DNA of 64,000 nucleotides from Streptomyces catenulae (GTDB lineage Bacteria; Actinomycetota; Actinomycetes; Streptomycetales; Streptomycetaceae), in NCBI RefSeq assembly GCF_000718015.1, contig NZ_JODY01000010.1, forward strand, positions 133,676-197,675, written 5' to 3'. Below are positions 26,913-35,682 of the stretch, piece after piece (position 1 is the stretch's first letter; every line of letters begins with the position of its first letter). Below the pieces are notes generated by a model that was not told the DNA's origin, did not search any database, and worked only from the letters and a program-made list of their open reading frames with translations. The position numbers and the translations under genes are program-made.

Positions 26913-27632
26913 CTACGGGTACCAGGGCGGGCGTCCACCAGTGACCCACCGGCCCAGCGCCCGGCCGTCGACGAGGCGCAGCGGATGGTCGAGTTCAGCG
27001 TTGGCCCGCCGCGCGTCCTGCGTGAAGTCGCTGGTCGTGACGATGAGCGCGACATCGCAGCGGTGGTAGGCCCGGTAGGTCCCGTTCACCTCGTACACGA
27101 CGGGCGCACCCACTCGGTTACCCGCCGCGAACCGCTTGCACTGGACCGCGATCCGGCGGCCGTCGGTGAGCTGTACGAGGACATCGAGCGCCCGGTCGTT
27201 GGCGCCCCCGGACACGGTCGCCGCACGGACCCCCGGATCCCGCCGCGCGAGATCCGCGATGGCATGCTCGAATTGGCTACCGCTCATGTGCTGATACGCC
27301 GCGATGCTGTGCGTGACATCCGTACGGGCGTCGGCACGGCCCCTCGCCCCCGGGAAGCTGCCCCCGCGTACCCGGTGGACGGTCACGATCACCCCGAGCA
27401 CCAGGACCGCGAGAAGCGCGCAGAGGACGGGGTACGCCCGGATCACCGCGCTCACGACGAGGAGCACCACCACGGCACCGGCGAGGCGCGCCGGGGTGAC
27501 CTTCCGCATCTGCCGCCGCACGGTACGCCGCCGGGCCCGCGCCACCGGCCGACGACGGGTGGCGGACGGCCGTCGCGCACCACCGGTCCGACGGCTACGG
27601 GTCGAGGTATGTCGTCGTGCCGGTGCAGCCAT
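26913..27632 (-). CDS. Membrane-anchored Mrr-type restriction endonuclease-like protein
   Basis: 239 residues from ATG 27632 (GGGGAG four bases upstream). About 45 very basic residues come first, then two hydrophobic helices (about 50-85). The PD-(D/E)xK fold follows: FEHAIADLARRDPG, then DRALDVLVQ and QCKR, which supply the nuclease Asp and Gln-x-Lys residues of the Mrr_cat family. Such proteins cut foreign or modified DNA, but the membrane helices and lack of a partner methylase leave the role open. Confidence 0.78.
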   Translation of the reverse strand: MAAPARRHTSTRSRRTGGARRPSATRRRPVARARRRTVRRQMRKVTPARLAGAVVVLLVVSAVIRAYPVLCALLAVLVLGVIVTVHRVRGGSFPGARGRADARTDVTHSIAAYQHMSGSQFEHAIADLARRDPGVRAATVSGGANDRALDVLVQLTDGRRIAVQCKRFAAGNRVGAPVVYEVNGTYRAYHRCDVALIVTTSDFTQDARRANAELDHPLRLVDGRALGRWVTGGRPPWYP

Positions 27633-27970
27633 CGATCTCCCCGTTTCGACGGAGGCAGGCCACATCCGGTCGAGCGCCTGCCGGGCAATCCCTGCAGTGT
27701 GCTGGGCCCACTCGTCCGACCGGCACGAAGCCCTTCACGTTGGCTGGTTGTCGTGCCCGACCGACCTGGTTGCCGCCCTTTCCTCCGCTGCGCCTCCCGC
27801 CGCGCTGCACTGTCGGGCCGAACTGCCCTGCGCCTGGCGGGAATGGCAGAGCTTCACGGCACCGGTAGCCCTGGGTGCCTGGGCGGAGCGGGTCGCTTGC
27901 TTCCGCGGAGCCGCCGCGCCTCCTCTCCTCTCCGGCCATTTCCGCTCTACACAGGGTTACTCCTGTGCTC
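27633..27970. other. Intergenic region with a small hairpin
   Basis: No gene recognised. A perfect 6-bp hairpin with a 6-base loop (27950-27967) lies just after the stop of the isochorismatase-like gene and may weakly terminate it. The promoter of the Mrr-like gene should also be here. Confidence 0.35.
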
Positions 27971-28630
27971 TCACTTGCCCTCCGTGGGCCGTTGCGGTCC
28001 TTCCCAGCACGCCACCACGTCATCGGTCCGGGTCACCGTGGCCACCAGGGCCAGGGAGTGACGGACTACCTCGGGGACGTATGCGGCGGGCACACCCGCG
28101 ATCGCGTCCTCTGGCACCACTGCCACATATCCGGCGTTGACCGCGTCGAAGACGGCATTGGGGATCGCCACGTTCGCCGACACCCCGGTGATCACCACCG
28201 TGCGGCAGCCGAGGTTGCGCAGCAGGGCGTCGACATCCGTCCCGGCCAGCGGCGACAGGCCGTGCAGCCGTTGCACCACCAGGTCGCCCTCCGACACCGC
28301 GATCGGCGCGGCGACCCGGGCCGCGGAGGTGCCCATGACCTGCTGTACCGGCAACCGCTCGGCGGCCCGGAACAATCTGGCGTTACGGCTGGCCCCCCGG
28401 CCGTCCGGGCGCCGTACCGCGAGCGCGTGCACCACCTGCACGCCGGACCCGTGCGCCGCGTCGACCAGCCGCGCCACATTGCCCAACGCCCCCGACTCCC
28501 GTGCCACCGCGGCGAGTTCCGGCAGTGCGCTGTCCGTCCCCACCACGCCCTGCTGGCACTCCACCGTGAGCAGCACCGTTGTCGCCGGATCCACCTGCGC
28601 CATCAGCCGCGCGTCCGCCACCATCTCCAC
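27971..28630 (-). CDS. Isochorismatase-fold protein lacking the catalytic triad
   Basis: 219 residues with the cysteine-hydrolase fold. Normal members use Asp-Lys-Cys. Here the first strand reads LLTVECQQG (Glu for Asp), the Lys site aligns with Arg in VVQRLHG, and the nucleophile site reads GVSANVAIPNAV (Ala for Cys). All three residues are changed, so it is probably not a hydrolase. It may bind a ligand or act as a regulator. The rest of the fold, including the ITGVSANV turn and SPLAGTDVD, is intact, arguing against a pseudogene. Confidence 0.8.
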   Translation of the reverse strand: MEMVADARLMAQVDPATTVLLTVECQQGVVGTDSALPELAAVARESGALGNVARLVDAAHGSGVQVVHALAVRRPDGRGASRNARLFRAAERLPVQQVMGTSAARVAAPIAVSEGDLVVQRLHGLSPLAGTDVDALLRNLGCRTVVITGVSANVAIPNAVFDAVNAGYVAVVPEDAIAGVPAAYVPEVVRHSLALVATVTRTDDVVACWEGPQRPTEGK

Positions 28631-28866
28631 CCCGCCCTTCGTGTGCTCAACGGTCTCCGGGCCGAAGCCCCCGGCGGCCCAGGCCCGTCCCCGACCCGCC
28701 CGACCCCACCGGAGACCTCACCGCACCCTTGCGTCCGGTCTCGCGCGCCCGCATCATTCCTGACGCTGCATCAGTTTTCAATTGAGAAGGTTCGAAGGAT
28801 CAACGGCGCAAGGAACGCCGCGCCCCTGTGTGGAGTCGACGGCCGAGAGACGAAGGCGATTCATCG

Positions 28867-29358
28867 ATGACGGAGACCACGAACGGCGGCGCCGCCGACA
28901 CCCAGCGGCGCGGGCGCCGGATCATGATGACGGCGGGAGAGCGCGACGCCTTTCTCACCATGCAGCGGACCTGCCGCGTCGCCACCGTGAGCGGGGACGG
29001 TGCTCCGCACGTCGGCGCGCTGTGGTTCGTCTGGGACGGCACCGCGCTCTGGCTGTATTCGCTCACCCGCAGCAAACGCTGGCGGCATCTGCGGAACGAC
29101 CCTCGGATCTCGGTGGTGATCGACGACGGCGAGGGGTACGGCGAGCTGCGCGGAGCCGAGCTGTCCGGCCGGGCCGTGTTCGTCGGGGAGGCGCCGTGTA
29201 CCGGTCAGCCGTGCCCGGAACTCGACGCCCCCGAGCGGCTCTTCGCATCGAAGTACTTCGGCATGGAGAGCATGCCGCACGACGGCCGACATGCCTGGCT
29301 GCGTCTCGTCCCGGACTCCGCCGTCTCCTGGGACTTCCGGAAAATGCCGACCGGCTGA
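28867..29358 (+). CDS. Pyridoxamine 5'-phosphate oxidase-family FMN/F420-type protein
   Basis: 163 residues with the split-barrel fold: RVATVSGDGAPHVGALWFVWDG, then a second strand pair with SKRWRHLRNDPRISVVIDD. These small proteins bind FMN or F420 and usually reduce small molecules. ATG 28867 is preferred, with GAAGG ten bases upstream; an earlier in-frame ATG at 28828 adds 13 unlikely residues. It stands alone between divergent and parallel neighbours. Confidence 0.8.
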   Translation: MTETTNGGAADTQRRGRRIMMTAGERDAFLTMQRTCRVATVSGDGAPHVGALWFVWDGTALWLYSLTRSKRWRHLRNDPRISVVIDDGEGYGELRGAELSGRAVFVGEAPCTGQPCPELDAPERLFASKYFGMESMPHDGRHAWLRLVPDSAVSWDFRKMPTG

Positions 29359-29408
29359 CCGCGTTCGTACCGCCTCGTCTTCCGGTCCGTATAAGCGTGT
29401 TACTCGTC

Positions 29409-29456
29409 GCATCTCGGTTCTCCTCATGTCTTGCATCCCGGTTTTCCTCATGCCTT
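29409..29456. repeat. Two 24-bp tandem repeats
   Basis: 29409-29432 and 29433-29456 match at 21 of 24 positions and begin GCATC(T/C)CGGTT. They lie in the spacer before matB, where no other feature was found in about 370 bases. Confidence 0.8.
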
Positions 29457-29728
29457 CAAGCTAGGTTCTGGCGCTGGCGCCGTTCATCAGGGAGATCCCC
29501 GATCCTGCTCGAGGATCTCCCTGACACGTCCCTGAGTCGCCCCGGTACGCCCTCGGCACATGGCAGAGCCGACAGGGTTCCGTTGTCGCCTCGTGCATGC
29601 GATGTCAGTGGTCTCTGCGACAGTTGAGGGATCAGCTCGACAGGACCGGTCCGCGCCATCTCGGCCGCGGGTCGCCCGGCAGCTGCGGCCCTCTGCGGTC
29701 GGGCGCCGACGAGGATGGAGGAGTTGCG

Positions 29729-31267
29729 GTGAACGTGTTCTTCCCCGCGCTGCGTGACGGTTCTTCCGCACCGGCGCTGCGCTTCGGCGAGCGGCGGCTC
29801 AGTTATCGGCAACTCGGCGCCGCCGCCGTTCCGCTCGCCGAGCGTCTCGGCGGCCGGACGCGCGTCACGGTGTGGGCGACCCCGACCCTGGAGACTTCGG
29901 TGGCCGTGGTCGCGGCGCTGCTGGCCGGGGTTCCGGCCATTCCGGTGAACCCCAAGATCGGTGCGAGCGAGCTGGCGCACATCGTGGCGGACAGCTCCCC
30001 CGACCTCGTCCTCGCCGAACCGGGCGCGGCACTGCCCGAGGCACTCGCCGCGCTCCCCCGTCTCGACATCAGGATCGGCGCCGCCGAGCAGACATCGGCG
30101 CAGGAGACGGACCAGGACCTCGTGGGCAGCGGGGCGGCGGGCGAGCCGGATCCGAGTCGGGAATCGGATGCCTCGGCACCGCACAAGGTGCCGGTGCTCC
30201 CGCACGAACCAGGGGAAGAAGCTCCGGCCCTGATCGTCTACACCTCCGGCACCACCGGGCCGCCCAAGGGCGTGGTGCTGCCCCGCCGCGCCCTCGCGCA
30301 CACCCTCGACGCGCTGGAGGATGCCTGGCAGTGGACGGCCGATGATGTGCTCGTCCACGCCCTTCCGCTCTTCCACGTCCACGGCCTCATCCTCGGCGTG
30401 CTGGGACCGCTTCGGCGCGGCGGCAGCCTGCACCACCTGGGCCGCTTCACCTCGGATGGCGTGTCCCGGGGCCTGTCCGACGGCGGGACGATGTTCTTCG
30501 GCGTGCCGACGATGTACCACCGTCTCGCCGTGGAGGTCGGTGCCGATCCGGCGCTCGCCAGGGCCTTGGGCGCCGCACGGTTGTTGGTCTCCGGTTCGGC
30601 GGCGCTGCCCCTCACCGACCACGCACGCCTCACCGCGGCGTGCGGCCGCCGGGTGATCGAGCGGTACGGCATGTCGGAAACGCTGATGAACACGAGCGTG
30701 CGGGCGGACGGCCCGCCGGCCACCGGTTCGGTCGGGGTGCCGCTCCCCGGTGTCTACCTCCGCCTGGTCGACGAGACGGGCGAGGTCATCGAGGGCGACG
30801 ACGGCGAAACGGTGGGCGAGATCCAGGTACGCGGCCCGAACCTCTTCGTCGAGTACCTCAACCGCCCGGACGCCACCGCCGAAGCGTTCGACGGCGGATG
30901 GTTCCGTACCGGCGACATGGCGGTACGGGACGCCGACGGCAATTACCGCATCGTCGGCCGGAAGGCGACCGACCTCATCAAGAGTGGCGGATACAAGATC
31001 GGCGCCGGTGAGATCGAGAATGCCCTGCTGGCACATCCCGCGGTGACCGAGGCGGCCGTCACCGGTGAGCCGGATGACGACCTCGGCGAACGGATCGTCG
31101 CCTGGGTGGTCCTGACGCCCGATGCCGCGCGGCCCTCCGCCGATGAGCTGTCCGACCACGTCGCGCGCCAACTGGCCCCGCACAAAAGGCCGCGCACCGT
31201 GCACTTCCTGGACTCGCTCCCGCGCAACGACATGGGGAAGATCCTCAAGCGTCAACTGGGCAGGTGA
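29729..31267 (+). CDS. matB: Malonyl-CoA synthetase (MatB-like acyl-CoA ligase)
   Basis: 512 residues from GTG 29729, with GGAGGAG five bases upstream. ANL-family motifs are YTSGTTGPPKG (A3), LPLFHVHGL, ERYGMSETLMNTS (A5), FRTGDMA (A7) and GRKATDLIKSGGYKIGAGEIE (A8), with Lys in NDMGKILKR (A10). The sequence closely resembles the malonate/methylmalonate-activating MatB of S. coelicolor as I remember it, including FHVHGL and ETLMNTS. It makes malonyl-CoA or methylmalonyl-CoA from the free acid and ATP. It carries an insertion near residues 125-160 relative to that protein. Confidence 0.9.
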   Translation: MNVFFPALRDGSSAPALRFGERRLSYRQLGAAAVPLAERLGGRTRVTVWATPTLETSVAVVAALLAGVPAIPVNPKIGASELAHIVADSSPDLVLAEPGAALPEALAALPRLDIRIGAAEQTSAQETDQDLVGSGAAGEPDPSRESDASAPHKVPVLPHEPGEEAPALIVYTSGTTGPPKGVVLPRRALAHTLDALEDAWQWTADDVLVHALPLFHVHGLILGVLGPLRRGGSLHHLGRFTSDGVSRGLSDGGTMFFGVPTMYHRLAVEVGADPALARALGAARLLVSGSAALPLTDHARLTAACGRRVIERYGMSETLMNTSVRADGPPATGSVGVPLPGVYLRLVDETGEVIEGDDGETVGEIQVRGPNLFVEYLNRPDATAEAFDGGWFRTGDMAVRDADGNYRIVGRKATDLIKSGGYKIGAGEIENALLAHPAVTEAAVTGEPDDDLGERIVAWVVLTPDAARPSADELSDHVARQLAPHKRPRTVHFLDSLPRNDMGKILKRQLGR

Positions 31268-31284
31268 CAGCCCGGTCCGAAGCT

Positions 31285-31308
31285 CCCCGGCACCGCTCGG
31301 TGCCGGGG
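31285..31308. terminator. Terminator after matB
   Basis: A perfect 10-bp GC-rich stem (31285-31294 with 31299-31308) with loop GCTC, facing the convergent LysR gene. Confidence 0.75.
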
Positions 31309-31351
31309 CCACACACCTCCGGGGCGCGCGCTGCCCGCGGCACCCCGCCGT

Positions 31352-32302
31352 TCACCGGCTCCCGCCGTCCGGGCGCTCGGCCGTGGAAAGATCCGCCGCT
31401 CCTTCCACCTCCTTGCCCGCCGTCTGCAGAGCGTTGACGGCCGCACGGATGGAGGGGCGGCGGTCCGCGTCCGCGCGCCAGATCGCGTAGACATGGCGGC
31501 GCATGGCGTGACCCACCGGCACCACGCTCACCCCTTCCGGCACCGGACCACGCCCCAGCCGCGGTGCGACCGCTACCCCGAGACCGGCGGCGATCAGGGC
31601 GAGTTGGGTGTGGTGCTCCTCCGCCATGTGCGCGATACGCGGCTCGATGCCCTTGCTGCGCAGGGTGAACATCAGCCAGTCGTGGCAGAACTCCCCCTGC
31701 GGCCAGGAGATCCAGGCGTCGTCGGAGAAATCCTCCAGCTCGACGGTGCGGCGGCGGGCCAACGCATGGTTCGAGGGCATGGCCACGTCCGCCGGATCGT
31801 CCAGCAGCGGAGCCTTGGCGAGACCGTCGGGCAGGGAGAGCGGGCGGTTGTACCAGTCCAGTACGACCGCGAGGTCGATGTCTCCGCGCACCACGCCCCG
31901 CACCGACTCGTCCGGCTCCATCTCCGTCAGGCGCGAGCGGAGCTGCGGGTGGGCTCGGCTCAGCCTCACGAGCGCGGGCGGGAAGAGTCCTCGGGCGGCG
32001 GTCGGAAAGGCACCGAGCCGAAGCTCCCCGACAGCTTGGCCGCGACGCGCCTCCAGCTCCGCCTCCGCCAACTCGACCTGGGAGAGGATCCGCGCCGCAT
32101 GATCAGCGAGGAGACGGCCCGCGTCGGTCAGCCGGACACCGCGACCGTTCTTCGCCAGTAGTTGCTGCCCGGTCTCCCGCTCCAGCTTGGCGATCTGCTG
32201 GGAGACGGCCGATGTCGTCACATGCAGCCCTTCGGCCGCCGCGCTCACCGATCCGTGCCGCGCGACCGCGTTCAGCGTCCGGAGGCGATCAAGGTTCAAC
32301 AT
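31352..32302 (-). CDS. LysR-family regulator divergent from a DMT exporter
   Basis: 316 residues. The LTTR DNA-binding region (LNLDRLRTLNAVARHGSVSA, then TTSAVSQQIAKLERE) is classical, with a full effector domain. Its start is only about 75 bp from that of the EamA transporter on the other strand, so it probably controls that gene and itself from shared sites. The last 15 residues are polar and divergent. Confidence 0.88.
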   Translation of the reverse strand: MLNLDRLRTLNAVARHGSVSAAAEGLHVTTSAVSQQIAKLERETGQQLLAKNGRGVRLTDAGRLLADHAARILSQVELAEAELEARRGQAVGELRLGAFPTAARGLFPPALVRLSRAHPQLRSRLTEMEPDESVRGVVRGDIDLAVVLDWYNRPLSLPDGLAKAPLLDDPADVAMPSNHALARRRTVELEDFSDDAWISWPQGEFCHDWLMFTLRSKGIEPRIAHMAEEHHTQLALIAAGLGVAVAPRLGRGPVPEGVSVVPVGHAMRRHVYAIWRADADRRPSIRAAVNALQTAGKEVEGAADLSTAERPDGGSR

Positions 32303-32376
32303 GTAAGCAATGCTAAGCGATACCTCCCATACATTCTCGCTTGTGCTACGACGTTGGACGGCTCATCGTGGTGCGC

Positions 32377-33498
32377 ATGAGCACCACCGCCTCCCGCGCG
32401 ACGCGCACCGTCGCCCCTGCCTCCCCAGCTGCGCCCTCGCCCACCGGCTGGCGGCTGCGCTTCGCCGTTCTGGCCTTGGTCTGGGGCTTCAGCTTTCTCT
32501 TCATCAAGGTCGGTACGGAGGGCTTCGCGCCGCTCCAGGTGACGCTGGGCAGGGTGGCGAGCGGCGCCGCGGTACTGCTGGCCGTGCTCGTCGTGAAGCG
32601 CCAGCGGCTACCGCGTTCGGTCCGCACCTGGGCGCATCTGGCGGTGGCGGCGCTCTTTCTGAACGCGCTCCCCTTCTCGCTCTTCGCCTTCGCGGAGCTG
32701 ACCATCCCCTCCACACTGGCGGGGATCTGCAACGCCACCTCACCGCTGTGGGGCATGGCCCTGTCGGTGGTCGCACTGTCCGAGGACCGCCCGACGCGCC
32801 GCCGGGTGGCCGGTCTGGGCGTGGGGTTCCTGGGCGTCCTAACCGTGCTGGGCGCCTGGCAGGGCTTCACGGGCACGGATCTGACGGGCACCGCGATGGC
32901 CCTCGGCGCCTCTCTGTGCTACCCGATCGGCTGGATCTATGTGCGTCGCACGCTGGGCGGATCCCAGGATTCCCACCTCTCCGTCTCCAGCGCACAGCTG
33001 TTGCTGGCGACCGCACAGCTGGCGGTGGTCACACCGCTCTTCACCGGCGCGCCGACCTCCTTCCCCCTCTGGCCCGTGGTCTCCGTGATCGCGCTCGGCA
33101 CGCTGGGCACCGGCTTCGCGTTCCTGCTGCAGTACGGTCTGGTCGCCGAGATCGGCCCCACCACCGCGCAGATGGTCACCTACTTCATTCCCGTGATCGC
33201 CACGGCCGCGGGGGTGGCGCTGTTGGGCGAGCAGCTCAGCTGGAACACGCCGGTCGGCGCCCTGATCGTGCTCGCCGGTGCCGCGCTCACCCAGAGCAAG
33301 CCGCGCCGCTCCGCCCCTTCCTCCGCCGTGGCTTCGGGCCCGGGCCCGTCCTCAACTCCTGCGCACGCCACGGAACGGGCCGACGCTGCCGTACAGGCCG
33401 ACGTCCCCTCCGTCGATCTGCCCGTCGCACCACAATCCGGAGCGCCCGTCCCCCTTCCCGATGCGGCTCTGGCGGGTCGGACGCCGGAAGAGCACTGA
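32377..33498 (+). CDS. EamA/DMT-family transporter
   Basis: 373 residues from ATG 32377 with ten predicted membrane segments in two EamA repeats. LVWGFSFLFIKVG in the first helix and PVIATAAGVALLGEQLSW in the second repeat are typical. The last 65 residues are a Pro/Ala-rich cytoplasmic tail. It likely exports amino acids or drug-like metabolites. The ribosome site is weak. It is paired with the divergent LysR regulator. Confidence 0.87.
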   Translation: MSTTASRATRTVAPASPAAPSPTGWRLRFAVLALVWGFSFLFIKVGTEGFAPLQVTLGRVASGAAVLLAVLVVKRQRLPRSVRTWAHLAVAALFLNALPFSLFAFAELTIPSTLAGICNATSPLWGMALSVVALSEDRPTRRRVAGLGVGFLGVLTVLGAWQGFTGTDLTGTAMALGASLCYPIGWIYVRRTLGGSQDSHLSVSSAQLLLATAQLAVVTPLFTGAPTSFPLWPVVSVIALGTLGTGFAFLLQYGLVAEIGPTTAQMVTYFIPVIATAAGVALLGEQLSWNTPVGALIVLAGAALTQSKPRRSAPSSAVASGPGPSSTPAHATERADAAVQADVPSVDLPVAPQSGAPVPLPDAALAGRTPEEH

Positions 33499-33510
33499 CC
33501 GGTGACCCGA

Positions 33511-33577
33511 CGGCCGGACCGCGTCCGTCCGGCCGCCTCGCCCACATCCGAGGGGCCGCCTTCGTGCGACCCCTCGG
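33511..33577. terminator. Two hairpins between convergent genes
   Basis: A 9-bp stem (33511-33519 with 33527-33535) and an 8-bp stem (33548-33555 with 33570-33577). The second abuts the stop codon of the MocR gene. Together they can stop transcription from both sides. Confidence 0.6.
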
Positions 33578-34909
33578 TCATTCGTAGCGCCGCGCCTCTC
33601 CGAAGCCGACGGCAGCCACGACCGCCTCGGCCAACGGCTCGATGTCGACCGAGGTCAGACCCGAGATCGTGATGCGGATCGCGGGTGGCGACTGCAGACG
33701 GAAGCGCGCACCGGGCGCCACCGCCCATCCGGCGTGCAAGAGGCGGGCGACCGCCCCCGTCTCATCGGGCACCGGAACCCACACGTTCATGCCGCTCCGG
33801 CCGCAGGCGGGCACCCCGCGCACCGCCAGCGCGCGTATCAGAGCGTTCCGTCGCTCGGCGTACGCCGCGGCCACCACCGCAGGATCGACGGCGGAACTCC
33901 GCCACAGATGGGCCACGGTGTCCTGGAGAAGGTGGCTCACCCACCCCGGTCCGAGACGCTGTCTGCCGCGGACCCGGTCCACGGTCGTCGGATCGCCGGT
34001 CATGACCGCCAGGCGCAGGTCCGGGCCGTACGCCTTGGCCGTCGAGCGCACCAGCATCCAGTGGTCGGTGACGCCCGCGAGCGGGTGGAGGGGGAGGTCG
34101 ACGATGCCGTGGCCGTGGTCGTCCTCGATCAGCAGGATTCCGGGGTGTGCCGCCAGCAGGCTCCGCAACTCGGCGGAGCGCGCCCGGCTCACGGCCGCTC
34201 CGGTGGGGTTCTGCGCCCGGTCGGTGACGACGACGGCCCGGGCTCCCTGGTCGAGTGCCCGCGCCAACTCCGCGGCCAGCGGCCCCTCGTCGTCGACGGC
34301 AACCGGGACGGACCGGAGACCGAGCGCCGGTATGAGGTCCAGCAGGCTGCCCCAGCCCGGGTCCTCCACCGCCACCGTGTCGCCCGGCCGGAGGTGCACG
34401 GCGAGCGTGCGCTCGATGGCGTCGAGCGCACCGCTGGTCAGCGCTATCGGCCCGGCCGGAACGCCGTCCTCGGCCAGCGCAGCGAGGGCCATTTCCTCAA
34501 GGGCACCGTCCACCGGCGGCGCACCGTAGAGCACCGGCCGCCCCGCACTGCGCGCCGCGGCAGCCGCCACTGCCTCACCCCAGGGCGGCAGAAGCGCCGT
34601 GTCGGGGTTTCCGGCGGAGGCGTCCCGGACGCCCGGCGGCACCTCGACCCGGATCGCATCGCGCGCCGTGCTCGCGGGCCGCGGGCGCACCCGACTGCCG
34701 CGCCGCCCGGCCGTCTCGATCACTCCACGGTCCCGCAGCGTGCGGTACGCGGCGGCGACCGTATTCGGATTCACCTCCAGATAGACGGCCAACTCCCGCA
34801 GCGGAGGCAGGACTTCGCCCGGCTGGAGTCCACCGTCGCCGACGGCCCGTTCAACGCTGGCGGCAATTTCCGATGCGCGCCGCCCTTCGATCCGATACTC
34901 TTCTAGCAC
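33578..34909 (-). CDS. MocR-type regulator (GntR helix-turn-helix fused to aminotransferase fold)
   Basis: 443 residues. The N-terminal GntR winged helix (about 1-75; PPLRELAVYLEVNPNTVAAAYRTL) is joined to a fold-type-I aminotransferase domain. The PLP Lys is in RSTAKAYGPDLRL, with Asp in LLIEDDHGHG. MocR proteins sense PLP or amino-acid derivatives. The start is GTG 34909, with almost no leader after its likely -10 box, so the mRNA may be leaderless. It diverges from two FMN-binding-protein genes, probably its targets. Confidence 0.9.
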   Translation of the reverse strand: MLEEYRIEGRRASEIAASVERAVGDGGLQPGEVLPPLRELAVYLEVNPNTVAAAYRTLRDRGVIETAGRRGSRVRPRPASTARDAIRVEVPPGVRDASAGNPDTALLPPWGEAVAAAAARSAGRPVLYGAPPVDGALEEMALAALAEDGVPAGPIALTSGALDAIERTLAVHLRPGDTVAVEDPGWGSLLDLIPALGLRSVPVAVDDEGPLAAELARALDQGARAVVVTDRAQNPTGAAVSRARSAELRSLLAAHPGILLIEDDHGHGIVDLPLHPLAGVTDHWMLVRSTAKAYGPDLRLAVMTGDPTTVDRVRGRQRLGPGWVSHLLQDTVAHLWRSSAVDPAVVAAAYAERRNALIRALAVRGVPACGRSGMNVWVPVPDETGAVARLLHAGWAVAPGARFRLQSPPAIRITISGLTSVDIEPLAEAVVAAVGFGEARRYE

Positions 34910-34933
34910 AAAGTTGATTATGCACTAGTGCAA
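34903..34933. promoter_or_regulatory. MocR operator: direct repeats and palindrome
   Basis: CTAGCACAA at 34903-34911 and CTAGTGCAA at 34925-34933 form direct repeats about two helical turns apart. The second lies in the perfect 12-bp palindrome 34921-34932. CATAAT on the minus strand and GATTAT on the plus strand between them look like -10 boxes. Binding here would block both promoters. Confidence 0.6.
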
Positions 34934-34944
34934 TGGAGTTGGCA

Positions 34945-35673
34945 ATGTCCCAGACCCCGTCGCGCCGCCGCCCGCAGATCCCCTCGCCGGGTACGGACGC
35001 CCCCTCTTCCGGAGGTGCCCCCTCGGAGTACGTACCGACCGAGCGGACCGTTCCCACCCGGTCCGCCGAGCGTGCCGCCTACGACCGGGAGACCGTCCAC
35101 GCGATCCTCGACGAGGGATACGTCTGCCATCTGGGGTTCGTGCGGGACGGCGCCCCGGTCGTTCTGCCCACGCTCTACGGCAGGGTCGGCGACCGCCTCT
35201 ACCTGCACGGTTCAACAGGTTCCCGACCGCTGCGGGCGGCCGGTCAGCCGGATCCCGGCCTCGCGGTCTGTGTCACGGTGACGCATGTGGACGGCCTGGT
35301 GCTGGCGAAGTCCGCGTTCCACCACTCCATCAACTACCGCAGCGTGGTCGTCCACGGCACCGCCCACCAGGTCACCGACCCCGAGGAGAAGACCGCGGCC
35401 CTCGACGCCCTCGTCGACCACGTCCTCCCCGGCAGGTCCGCCGATTCCCGCCCGGGTAACACCAAGGAGCTGGCCGCCACCGCCGTCATCCGGCTCGATC
35501 TGCGGGAGGTCTCGGCGAAGATCCGCACCGGCGGCCCGAACGACGAGCCCGAGGACCTGGCACTCCCCCACTGGGCAGGCGTGCTTCCCGTGGCCCCTGT
35601 GTACGGCACACCCATACCGGCGGATTCCCAGGGCCCGGCCATTCCCGAGCCGGCGTATCTCACCGCGCGATAG
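34945..35673 (+). CDS. NimA-like pyridoxamine 5'-phosphate oxidase-family protein
   Basis: 242 residues with a split-barrel FMN fold of the Pyridox_ox_2/NimA type: ILDEGYVCHLGFVRDGAPVV, then GSTGSRPLRA and FHHSINYRSVVVHG. ATG 34945 has GGAG six bases upstream; ATG 34933 overlaps the palindrome and is less likely. It is probably the first gene of a MocR-controlled pair. Members reduce nitro-compounds or bind FMN or heme-type cofactors; the real substrate is unknown. Confidence 0.85.
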   Translation: MSQTPSRRRPQIPSPGTDAPSSGGAPSEYVPTERTVPTRSAERAAYDRETVHAILDEGYVCHLGFVRDGAPVVLPTLYGRVGDRLYLHGSTGSRPLRAAGQPDPGLAVCVTVTHVDGLVLAKSAFHHSINYRSVVVHGTAHQVTDPEEKTAALDALVDHVLPGRSADSRPGNTKELAATAVIRLDLREVSAKIRTGGPNDEPEDLALPHWAGVLPVAPVYGTPIPADSQGPAIPEPAYLTAR

Positions 35674-35682
35674 GAGCCTTCC

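Noticed and set aside
26913..27632. A full restriction-modification system
   Set aside because: Only one Mrr-like gene with membrane helices; no methylase or specificity gene near it.
29729..31267. MatB as the acyl supplier of the NRPS
   Set aside because: It is 20 kb away on the other side of unrelated operons and activates malonate-type acids; no link seen.
29456..31312. 618-residue minus-strand frame
   Set aside because: It is the complement of matB.
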